DNA of 19,811 nucleotides from Parvularia atlantis (Eukaryota > Opisthokonta > Rotosphaerida): the NCBI GenBank assembly GCA_943704415.1, contig CALSCO010002206.1:1-19811 (forward strand), in the 5' to 3' direction. The notes under the pieces are model-generated. The model saw only the letters and a list, made by a program, of their open reading frames with translations. It was not told the DNA's origin and made no database searches. A program made the position numbers and the translations under genes. Of the stretch, positions 8,416 to 16,523 are shown piece by piece (the stretch's first letter is position 1; the number at the start of each line of letters is the position of its first letter).

Positions 8416-11400
8416 TCAAAAGCTCTGCGAACTTCGAGTGAGTACTGAACCCAAACAGGTCGGGCGGCCGCCGCACCTCGTCTTTGTGCGGGCAGTCCTC
8501 GGCCACGTGCCCAAACTGCTCGCACAGCTCGCAGTAGAGGCGAGGCCCCGGTGGTGCGGCCTTCTTCTTGGGCGTTGTGCGCTCTGTGCGCGACATTTGT
8601 GAGACACGTCTGCGACTAGTCGGCTCGCGCGCACCGATCGCCTCCTCGAGCGAGACCTTCGTGCACTGCTCGCTCGTGTGCCCAAACTACGGCGCGACGG
8701 CGGGCGCGTCAGGCACCCGCGCAGCGCGCGCGTGCACTGCACCGACCTCCTCGCACAGCAGGCAGAACGGCCGCTCTTCGGGCAGCTTCTTGTTGGGCGT
8801 CTGCACGGGCGAGGGCGTCGCTGATGGGGCATGTCAGCGCGATTAATCAGCCGGCGTGCGGCGCACCCGGCACGTGGTGCTGCACGTCCTCGTACAGCTT
8901 CTTGAAGTGGTCGCGCTCCTTCTGCATCACCGAGAGCTTGTTGTGCTGTGCCGTGTGAGCAACCGCGTTGATTGCGTCGGCGCCGCGCACGCACCTGGTC
9001 TGCGATCACGGTCTGCTGGAACTGCAGCTCCATCTGCAGCTCCTTTACCTTGGCGCCTGCCGCGCCGTTGGACGCCGCGGGCGCGACGACAGCCGGCGGG
9101 GCTGCGGCCGTCGCGAGCAGCAGGTCCTGCTTGAGCCTGCGGTTCTCGGCCTCGAGCGCAGCGAGCCTGGTGCGCGTGGTCTCAAGTCAAGCGCAATCCG
9201 GCGGGCCGGCGGGGCGCGCACCGCTGCTTCTCGTCGGCGCTTGCGGCCTGCGCCTTCTGCGCGCCCTCAAGCGCGGCCTTGAGCTGCTGGTTGGCGGCGT
9301 CTAGCGCGCTCTTCAGCTGCGCTGCCTCGCCCGCGCCCCTCTGCGTTGCGTCAAGCGCAGTCTTGAGCTGCTGATGCGCAGCGACGGCCTCGGCCGCCGC
9401 CCGCTCGCTGACTGACAGCTTCGTCGTGAGCTCCGCGATCTGCGCCGTCGCCTGTGCCAGCTGCTGCCTAGACGCGTCGCCGTTGCTGCGGAGCGCGTCG
9501 AGCTGCTTCGAGAGCTCGTTGATCGCCGTTGCCTGGCTCGTCGCCTCCTCCGCGAGCCGGTCTCGCTCGAGCGTGCGCAGCTGCATCTCCTCGCGCGCCT
9601 TGGCCAGCTGCGCCTCGAGTGCCGCCTCTGCTTGGCCGACGGCGCCGCGCGCCCGCTCCACGTCCTGCTTGAGCGCAACCACTTCCTGCTCCAGCTGCGC
9701 GCGGTCCTTCGCTGCCGCATCTTGCGCCACTCGAGCAGCCTCGGCCGCCGACACAAGGTCGCTCTGCAGCCGCGCAACCTGCTGTGCCATCTGCGCCGCG
9801 GCCACTGCGGCCTTGTCCTTCTCGGCGGCGATTCGCTGTACCGCAGCTTGCGCCTCGGCCTGCACGCAGGTGCTGTGAGCGCACAGGCCGACGTTGCATA
9901 GAACGTCCACGCACCAGCTCGGCCGCGAGGTAGCTCTGCGACTGGTCTGCACCCGCCTGGGCAGCAGCTAGGTCTGCACGGGCCTTGTCCAGGCTGGCGC
10001 GGAGCTCGGCCATGGCCGCGTCCTTCTGCGCAGCGTCCTGCTTGATCTGCACGAGCTCAGCCTGCAGCGCCGCGACCGCGCTCATTTGCTTGCCGAGCTG
10101 CTCGGTGAGCCGGGTCTCAGCGTCGGCCGTATGTATCGCTTGCGCAGCGCGCAGCTCGACAGCCGCTGCCTCGGCCAGCGCGAGCTGCTGTCGCACCGAC
10201 GCCAACTCGCTCTCCTTGTGCTCGGCCTCGCCCCGCATGCGCTCCACCTGCGCCAGTAGCATCTTCTCGGCGTTGCCGGCCGACTGCGTCGCGTTGGCCA
10301 GCGCCGCGTCCTTCGTCTGCACCTCCGTGCGCAGCGCCTGCTCGGTCTCCTGCAGCTTTTGCACGTATGCCTCGGCGTCTGGCGCAGCACACGGTCAGTC
10401 AACACAGCGATTGTCGGCTAACGCAGACGCACTGTTGACGCGCTTCATGAACGTGTCCATCTGTGCGCGCACCTCGAGCGCAGCCGCTTCAGCTTGAGCC
10501 TTGTCGCTCTGATGCGCCTTGGCAATGCTTTCCAGCTCGGTGCAGTGAGCCTGTACAGCCTTGGCCAGCTGCGCCTCGAGCGCCTGCTTGTCCTTCGCGC
10601 CCTGGTCGGCCTGCGCCCGTGCTTGCACAAGTTGCGCCTGAAGCTCCTGCAGCTGTGTGTCGCCGCTCTGCCGCGACGTGTCCAGATCCTGCGTCAGCCG
10701 TGCCACACTCGCCTCGAGTGCCTGCTTGTCCTTCGCGCCCTGGTCGGCCTGCGCCCGTGCTTGCACAAGTTGCGCCTGAAGCTCCTGCAGCTGTGTGTCG
10801 CCGCTCTGCCGCGACGTGTCCAGATCCTGCGTCAGCCGTGCCACACTCGCCTCGAGCGCCTGCTTGTCCTTCGCGCCCTGGTCGGCCTGCGCCCGTGCTT
10901 GCACAAGTTGCGCCTGAAGCTCCTGCAGCTGTGTGTCGCCGCTCTGCCGCGACGTGTCCAGATCCTGCGTCAGCCGTGCCACACTCGCCTCGAGCGCTAC
11001 GACGCGCGTCCCAGCCGCCTCCAGCTGCGCACGCAGAGCTACCGAAGCAATCTCAGCTTGCGCCTGGGCCATTGCCGCCTCGGCGGCCGCCTGCTGACCG
11101 CCCACCTGCGCAGTCTGCTGGGCGCTGGCCAAACTAGCACGCAGCTCCTCGAGCTGCTTCTGCAGCGCCTGCTCGTTCTCGCGCAGCTGCTCGACCTGCC
11201 CGTCCATGACCGCCGTAGTCTCAACGATCTCCTGCCGCAGCGCCGACTCGACCTCGTCAGCCTGCGCGAGCTTGACGTCCTTGTTGTCACCCGCCAGCTG
11301 CAGCTCCTGGATGCGGTTGCGCAGCTCGAGGATCGTCTGCATCGCCGTGTCCTCGTCGCTGCCGCTCTTCGTCTGCGTCTGCTCGAGCTGCTGACGCAGC

Positions 11401-12349
11401 GCGGCCTCCTGCTGGCGTACGGCCGCGAGCTCGACCTGCAGCGCGCCCTCGCTGGCAGCCTTCTCGCGGCGCAGCTCCTCCAGCGCGGCGTCGCTCTGCC
11501 GCACGGCTGTACGCAGCGACTCGATCTGCTGCTGTAGCGCGCTCTCGGTCTCAATCTCCTGCGCCAATCGTGTCAGCACCCGTGTCCACGCACGTGCGCG
11601 GCGAACGTGCGCGGCGAACGTGCCTGCGACAAAACGCGCAGCGCGGCCGTTGGGTCGCTCGCGGCCTTGGCCAGGTCGCTCAGCTCCAGCTTGACCTGCT
11701 CGGCCTCGCCGCGCGAGAGGTGGTACTTGGACAGGTCGGCCTTGACCTGCGCGGCGAGGGCGGCCGTTGACTCGGCGGTGTTCGCGCTCGCGGTTGCAAG
11801 TGCGGGTGCGGGTGTGGCTGCATGTGCAGTTGCGGGTGCAGCTGCGGGTGTGAGTGCACGGCCGGGCACGGGGATCTTGCTCCCGGGCACGGGCAGCTTT
11901 GACGCAGCCGATGCCACCGCGGCAGCAGTAGACGATGTCGATGCCGCCGCAGCAGCTGGCTGGCGGCTCGGCGAGGTAGCGGCGGCTGCGACGATGCGCG
12001 ACGCGGCGACCATCGCGGCCTTGTCGACGGCGACCTTGCCCGGCACGACAAACAGGCCGCGGTTGGCCTCGCACATGAAGTACTTGACGCCATTGACGCT
12101 GCCGTCGTTCTTGCCGCTCGCGTCGTCCAGCTCGACGCCAACCCAGGTGCCCTCGCGGAACTGCGCCGGGGCGCCCATCTGAGCGCGCGCCCCCCGCCCA
12201 TCCCGCGCGCGCGCATCGCGCACCTGAGTCGGCCCCACGAAGCGCACGACGCCCTTCTTGCCGCCCTCGAGCAGCACGCGCGTGCCCACGCGCAGCGCCG
12301 CCGCCTCGTCGCCCGCGCGCTCGCCGACACGAGACGGCGCCCTCGACAT
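8416..12349 (-). CDS. CLIP-170-like microtubule plus-end protein: CAP-Gly, coiled coil, two zinc knuckles
   Basis: Eleven exons (12349-12224, 12178-11624, 11558-10433, 10378-9915, 9859-9222, 9166-8995, 8945-8867, 8820-8747, 8686-8635, 8583-8477, 8424-8416) encode 1133 aa. One CAP-Gly domain lies at about 18-85 with GTWVGVELD and the diagnostic GKNDG at 64-68. A Ser/Ala/Pro-rich linker follows, then a coiled coil from about 228 to 1050. Two intact C-terminal CCHC knuckles follow: C1073, C1076, H1081, C1086 and C1113, C1116, H1121, C1126. The protein ends DESF, comparable to the DETF end of animal CLIP-170, which CAP-Gly domains bind. Only one CAP-Gly is present, as in yeast Bik1/Tip1, whereas animal CLIP-170 has two. 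Expected role: tracking growing microtubule ends and recruiting dynein regulators through the knuckles (family knowledge). Confidence 0.9.
8425..8476 (-). other. Last CLIP intron, which decides the C-terminus
   Basis: Donor GTGCGG follows the GAC GAG codons and the acceptor is TTCGCAG, 52 nt. Removing it gives a last exon of only nine bases: Ser, Phe, stop, so the protein ends HKDESF. If retained, the frame stays open to TGA 8398-8396 and the protein would end LLIETRCH. The spliced form is preferred because it reproduces the conserved CLIP-170 acidic-aromatic tail directly after the last knuckle. Confidence 0.75.
10582..10995 (-). repeat. Three tandem 138-bp copies inside the CLIP coiled coil
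   Basis: Near-identical units lie at 10582-10719, 10720-10857 and 10858-10995, with only an occasional base change visible (for example GAGTGCC versus GAGCGCC at unit joins). Each codes for 46 residues, including VARLTQDLDTSRQSGD and TQLQELQAQLVQARAQ. Forty-six is not a multiple of seven: six heptads plus four, which equals a stutter (one hendecad) per copy. The copies keep the reading frame and appear recently duplicated. Confidence 0.93.
11559..11623 (-). other. GC-AG intron in the CLIP gene
   Basis: Intron GCACGTTCGC to GGCGCAG, 65 nt, after TCGCAG, with GTGCTGAC near its end. The join gives RVLSQ-EIETESALQQQ. A 35-nt GT-AG alternative starting at minus-strand GTGCGTGG (about 11593) is also in phase and would add ten residues. 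It would be shorter than any other intron here and leaves little room between donor and branch. The alternatives differ by an in-frame tandem repeat of about 13 bases. Confidence 0.6.
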
Positions 12350-12351
12350 CT

Positions 12352-12846
12352 ATGTACGTCAGACTAGAACTAGCAAATCAGACACGGCCTGTACATAGCG
12401 TCTCAGGTGGCCGTCACGCTAGTCGTTGCTCTCTCAATAGCCTCACGTGCGCCTCGTGCGAGCGCGCCGTGGCCGGGGCACTGGGGTGTGTGGCGGGCGC
12501 TGCGCCGTCGCTCGCGCACGCGCCATCGTTCGTGACGCGCGACGTCGTGGTGCGTGCCGCGCTCGCCGCCGCCGTCGACAGTCGCTGAGCAATGCCCCCA
12601 AAACAGCTGCACGCCGACGACGACGGGCCGGCCCTTGTCGCCGCGCTGCGCGCCGTAAAGGACAGCGGCTACAACGCGGGCGTCGTGGACGTGCTCGGCG
12701 TCGGCGACATGACGTGCGGCTCCTGCACGGCGTCGGTCGCGTACGCGATCAGCCGATGCCGCGCGGGGGCAGAGAGCGCGAGCTCGCGCGCACCGTCGGG
12801 CGTGATGCCCTGGAAGACGATCGGCGTGTCGTCGGCCGCGACGTAG
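12352..12846 (+). CDS. Small HMA (heavy-metal-associated) domain protein
   Basis: Two exons, 12352-12549 and 12607-12846, give about 145 aa. The intron (57 nt, GTGCGTGCC to AAAACAG, containing a stop) joins the halves in phase. The spliced product shows a ferredoxin-like HMA pattern: LTCASCERAVAGAL with the CxxC metal site, a middle part SFVTRDVVVLHADDD, and LVAALRAVKDSGYNAGVVDV. Such domains carry copper or other soft metals in chaperones and P-type ATPases. A second CxxC (DMTCGSC) follows but the domain is not completed, so it may be fortuitous. No ATPase or SOD part follows. The start is uncertain: ATG 12352 is the only in-frame candidate, two bases from the CLIP start on the other strand. 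The 3' part overlaps the UPF0598-like gene. Confidence 0.6.
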
Positions 12847-13128
12847 TTGACCTCGCGCCCGCACGGGCTCACCCAGGGGTACTCGTGCCGGTGCTCGTCG
12901 CGGTTGGGCCGCACCTGCCGGAAGAAGAAGTTGAGGAACTTCTTGTCCTTGAAGCCTGCGCACGTCGTGAGCATCATCGGCATCGATGCACGCGCCGCGC
13001 CGGGCGCACGCACACGTCACGTAGTTCTTCGGCACCGTCTCGCGCAGGAACAGCTGCCCGTGCACGTCCACGACGTAGAAGTAGACACGCGCCGCCGCGG
13101 CTGCCGTCGCCGCCGCCGTCGTCCCCAT
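12669..13128 (-). CDS. UPF0598 (C8orf82-like) family protein
   Basis: Two exons, 13128-13014 and 12955-12669, joined across a 58-nt GTGCGT...GCGCAG intron. The core is strongly family-like: VYFYVVDVHGQLFLRET, then KNYVTCFKDKKFLNFFFRQ across the junction, then RPNRDEHRHEYPWVSPCGRE and a DTPIVFQGI block. The function of this family is unknown to me; the human member is reported as mitochondrial. At about 133 aa it is shorter than the human protein (roughly 216 aa). The expected GRLYHP-like C-terminal block is missing, so the last 40-odd residues are doubtful. A further well-formed intron (GTGCGCGCGAG to CCGTGCAG, about 12801 down to 12731) could change the end. The 5' end is divergent from the SANT gene. 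Confidence 0.75.
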
Positions 13129-13180
13129 CCGCTCGCAGGACCCCGATGCCGTGCGCCGCGACGAGTTCAGCCGGAGATCG
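13129..13180. promoter_or_regulatory. 52-bp divergent gap, shared promoter region
   Basis: Only 52 bp separate the start codons of the UPF0598-like gene (minus, 13128) and the Myb/SANT-like gene (plus, 13181). Any promoter must be bidirectional or lie inside the neighbouring first exons. No TATA-like element is visible. Confidence 0.4.
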
Positions 13181-15935
13181 ATGACAGCTCGACGCTCGAC
13201 GCTTGGCGCCAAACCGTTGCGCCGTTTGAAGTTCGCGCCAGAAACCCCGATGGGCGACGACGAGCGCGGCGTCGTCGCGCGCCCGCCGCACGCGTTCCGC
13301 AGCCGCCGCCGGCTGGACTTTGGCGGCGTCGAGAGTGTGCCGCTCGCCGTGTGCCGCGCGTGCGCAACGCCCTGACGCACCGTGCAATCCGCAGTCGAGC
13401 CCGCGCCGCCGCTGCGCGCCGTCGACAACGAGGTGGCCGCGCGGCGCATGACTGAGCGCCAGCAGGTCGCGCTACTGCTCAAGAGCGACGTCGCGGCGCC
13501 AGCGCCGGCGGCCGACAGCGGCAGCAGCGACGTCGAGGCGGCGGGCGGCGGCACGGCCAGCGCGCGGCGCAAGCGGCGGCGCCCGGCCGAGGAGGCGGCG
13601 ATCGTGCCCGCGCCGGCCGAGAAGGACGCGGACAAGCCGGCGACGCCGACGGCCAAGTCGCGCCGCCCGGCCGACTTCAAGACGTGGTCCGACGCGAAGC
13701 AGCGCGCGTGGGAGGCGATCGACACGAACCCGAACGGTGCGCGGCCCGTAACCCTGCCGCAGCAGCGACTGAAGGCGCCTGCCCAGCCTACTACTACCGC
13801 AACACGCACCCGGGCATCAAGCAGAGCGTGGGCAAGTGGACGGACGAGCAGCACCGCATGTTTATGGCGACGCTCAAGGTGCGCGCGCGCGCGCACGCGT
13901 TGGCGCGGCCTGAGACGCGGACGCGGCGCGCAGAAGCACAACCCAAACATCGGCCAGTGGGGCATCTTCGCGAGCATGATGCTCGAGTCGGGCCGCGTCG
14001 GGTACCAGTGCCGCAATTACTACCATCACCTGCTCGCGCAGGGCGTGCTCAAGGACGAGGACTACCTGGACGAGAATGGTGCACGCGCCGCAGTGTGGGC
14101 GCTGCACGGCGCTTGCTCAACGCGCGCCCTCAGGCAACTACTCGGTCAAGAAGGTGCGCCGAGCGGACACTGCGGCCGAGCGCGTCGGCGAGGACGAGGG
14201 CGTGGCCAAGGACGAGCCTGCGGTCGAACCCTTGGTCGAGGACGAGCCTGCGGTCGAACCCTTGGTCGAGGACGAACCTGAGCAAGCGATCGAGCGGGTG
14301 GCAGAGCAAGCCATCGAGCCCATGACCGAGGACGAGCACGAGCCAATGCAGGTCGACGTGCGCGCCAAGGCACCCTCGCGGTTTGCGCTTGTGCCTGCCT
14401 CGAGCAGCTCGTTCTTCAAGTGCGCTCTTTTTTTGCTCGCGTGGCGCCGCTGTCGCACCTCACACACACCCGCACCGCAGCCTCAGTAGCAGCGCAGACT
14501 CGAACCCGTCCTCGCCAGGACATGTGCCGGCCGCATGGTCGCCCGTGCGCGCCACCAGTCGCCTGCGCTTCCCGTCGTCGTCGTCGCCGATGAAGGTGTG
14601 TTTGCGCTCGCAGTGCTCGAGCGCGTCTCACGTTGTGTTCGGCGCAGGTGCCCGGATCGTCGTCGCCGCCGTACCGCCGCGAGTGCTCGTCGCCTGCTTC
14701 TGCCGACGCCGGTGCGCCAGGCGATCTGGACGACGACAGCGACCGTGACGCTGAGGCCGCGCCAGACGCGGAGGGCGAGAGCCAGGACGGCAGCGCGCCG
14801 AAAGATGATGAGCCTGTTGTGGTGCCCATGCCGCTCGAGCCGGTCGAGCTGCCCGTGCCGCTCGAGCCGGTCGAGCTGCCCGTGCCGCTCGAGCCGGTGG
14901 AACAACAAGTTCTGCATGAGCCGCTTCAACCGCAAGAGCAGGCTGTGCCGCTCGAGCCGCCCGTCCCGCTCGAGCCGGTCGAGCAACAAGTTCTACCTGA
15001 GCCGCTGCAGCCCCAGCCGCTGCAGCCGGAGCCGAAACCTCAGCCGCAGCCGCAAGAGGTGCACGACAAGGACGACGGGGAGCCGATCAACGTCAGCATC
15101 GAGTACGAACCGGTGCGCAAACTGCACGTTGGCCCCAACTGCGTACTGAGCGTTCCCTGGCGCATAGCCAAAGCGCCGCGCCCAGCGCAAGTCCGTCCGG
15201 ATCTCGCGCCAGAACAGCCTCGACGGCCAGATCCAGGTCCGCCTCGACATCGACGCGCCACCCGCCCGCGCCGTCCGCAGCGACAAGCGCGCCGCCGCCT
15301 CCGAGTGCCAGGCACAGCTGCTCAACCTGCACCTGTTCGTCTCGCTCTCGTCGGCGCGGCGCCAGCTCTTCGACGCGGGCGACGCCAGCGCGACGGCCCA
15401 CACGGCCGCCTCGCCGGCCCACAGCAGCGGCAGCGAGTGCGTTACGCGGACACTCGCACGACAGGACAGCAACTGATCAGGCGCACGAGCGCACGCAGCG
15501 ACGAGACCGACGCCCGACCGCGCTCGATCCGCCTCCCAACCGTCGAGGAGCGCGTCGCGACGCTGGCAGCCGCACAACGGGCGCAGCGCGAGCGCTTGTT
15601 GGTCTCGTACGAGCAGGAGCTGCTGCGCACGATCCAGGTGCGCATGCGTCGTCGCTCCCGTCTCGCTGGTGGCAGCTCACCCGCGCGCGTCCGCCAGCGC
15701 GAGCCCGAGGCTGACACGGCGCGGCTCAAGCAGCGTCTCGTGGGTGTGTGCCGCGTCTTTGGCAACCTGCAGGTGCGTGCGCACGGTCGCTGCAGATCGG
15801 CACTCACCCGCGCGCACACAGGATGCCATGCGCGGTCGCCACGAGCAGGAGCTGCGCTGCCTCCAGCGCGACGCGGCGGGCGTGCCCGAGCGCGACAACC
15901 TGCGCAGCCGCCTGCGGAGCCGCCTGCGATTTTGA
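13181..15935 (+). CDS. Myb/SANT-like nuclear protein with PLEPVE repeats
   Basis: Eleven exons (13181-13334, 13395-13736, 13787-13878, 13934-14078, 14134-14419, 14481-14595, 14648-15112, 15168-15436, 15481-15637, 15698-15772, 15822-15935) give 737 aa with all phases consistent. A basic stretch RRKRRRP near residues 105-112 looks like a nuclear localisation signal. The Myb/SANT-like region (about 165-248) reads AYYYRNTHPG, GKWTDEQHRMF, IGQWGIFASM, GRVGYQCRNYYHHLL and GVLKDEDY. The GRVGYQCxNYY form is a protist-type Myb variant, so DNA or chromatin binding is likely. Acidic and Ser/Pro-rich repeats follow, then a basic block with RRAQRKSVRISRQ and a C-terminal alpha-helical part (EERVATLAAAQRAQRERLLV). 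The exact partner or target cannot be inferred. Confidence 0.8.
14211..14280 (+). repeat. 30-bp tandem repeat in the SANT gene
   Basis: Units 14211-14240 and 14241-14270 are identical and a partial third copy follows. They encode DEPAVEPLVE twice, then DEPEQAIERV, part of an acidic low-complexity segment. Confidence 0.92.
14826..15060 (+). repeat. 27-bp PLEPVE-type repeats in the SANT gene
   Basis: A unit coding VPLEPVELP recurs around 14829-14900. It decays into PLEPVEQQV and PQPLQPEPKPQPQPQ variants up to about 15060. It is Pro/Glu/Leu-rich and likely extended and disordered, a possible spacer or docking segment. Confidence 0.85.
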
Positions 15936-15937
15936 CG

Positions 15938-15961
15938 CGTGTGTGTGCGTGTGTGTGTGTG
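15938..15961. repeat. GT-rich microsatellite
   Basis: A short GT dinucleotide run with one interruption, starting just after the stop codon of the SANT gene. Confidence 0.85.
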
Positions 15962-16409
15962 CCATGGAATGCACACGATCAATGAGAGCCCTCGGTGCGA
16001 GCGGCGAGAGCGTTGCACGGTCAACGGGACTTGATCATTTGGCGCATGCCTATGTACACCTCGTTTAGAACTTAGAAACGTCTAGGCGCTTCGCAACGGC
16101 ATTTTTTCCGTTTTGCCTGTTCTCAGCGACCGCCGGGCTGTCACGCACTGAACCGGACCGCGGCCCTCCCCTCGTTCGCGTCTCTGCGCAGCAGGCGACG
16201 GTGCGTTCCGGCGGGGGCGGCCCGTAGGCTGTGAATTGGAGGGGTAATCGCGAGGGGTCCGCAGATGTTCAGCGGTCCGGGCTTCAGACCCCGGCAATCC
16301 CAGCTCTGAACGCCGCGTTCAGCCCCTAGCGGCCTCCGCCACGGTCAACGCAGCTGCACAGTCACCAGCGAGCGGCGGCACGGGCCTCAACTCGGCCCTG
16401 GAGGACCTC

Positions 16410-16499
16410 CGTGACCGCGACCGTGACCGCGACCGTGACCGCTATCGCCGTGACCGTGACCGTGACCGCGACCGTGACCGTGACCGTGACCGTGACCGC
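16410..16499 (+). repeat. Hexanucleotide CGTGAC/CGCGAC repeat coding Arg-Asp
   Basis: About 15 units, with one interruption (CGC TAT CGC). In the frame of the downstream SAM domain it reads as an alternating Arg-Asp tract of 30 codons, and it joins ATG 16524 without a stop. The synonymous CGT/CGC swaps between units keep the dipeptide. If translated, it would place a charged RD tract before the SAM domain. Confidence 0.85.
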
Positions 16500-16523
16500 C
16501 AACTGACGCTGAAGGATGACGTC

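Larger units (their letters stand above)
15936..16523. other. 588-bp gap upstream of the Crinkler-like gene
   Basis: No convincing complete gene is seen here. It holds a GT-rich run (15938-15961), a moderately AT-richer part near 16020-16110 with a T-run at 16102-16107, and the Arg-Asp hexanucleotide repeat (16410-16499). The SAM reading frame stays open upstream of ATG 16524 back to a TAA near 16245 but contains no ATG. A spliced upstream first exon is therefore possible. Promoter elements cannot be named with confidence. Confidence 0.45.

Noticed and set aside
10463-11537. Plus-strand frames of 224-347 codons opposite the CLIP coiled coil
   Set aside because: They are antisense reflections of the Gln/Ala/Leu-rich coiled coil, with repeats mirroring the 138-bp units and no recognisable domain.
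11559-11593. 35-nt GT-AG intron in the CLIP gene
   Set aside because: In phase, but shorter than every other inferred intron and with too little space before the CTGAC motif; the 65-nt GC-AG intron is preferred.
12697-12740. Second complete HMA domain after DMTCGSC
   Set aside because: Only the CxxC and first helix can be read. The sequence then leaves the pattern and overlaps the antisense UPF0598 exon, so it may be chance.
12403-14016. 537-codon open frame on the minus strand
   Set aside because: It runs antisense through the SANT gene exons and through the UPF0598 intron. Only a part matches a known family, so it is a GC-rich shadow frame.
16200-16330. Possible structured RNA (stem-like GTCCGGG with CCCCGGC)
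   Set aside because: No cloverleaf or known RNA signature can be formed by eye, and local GC-richness makes such pairs common.
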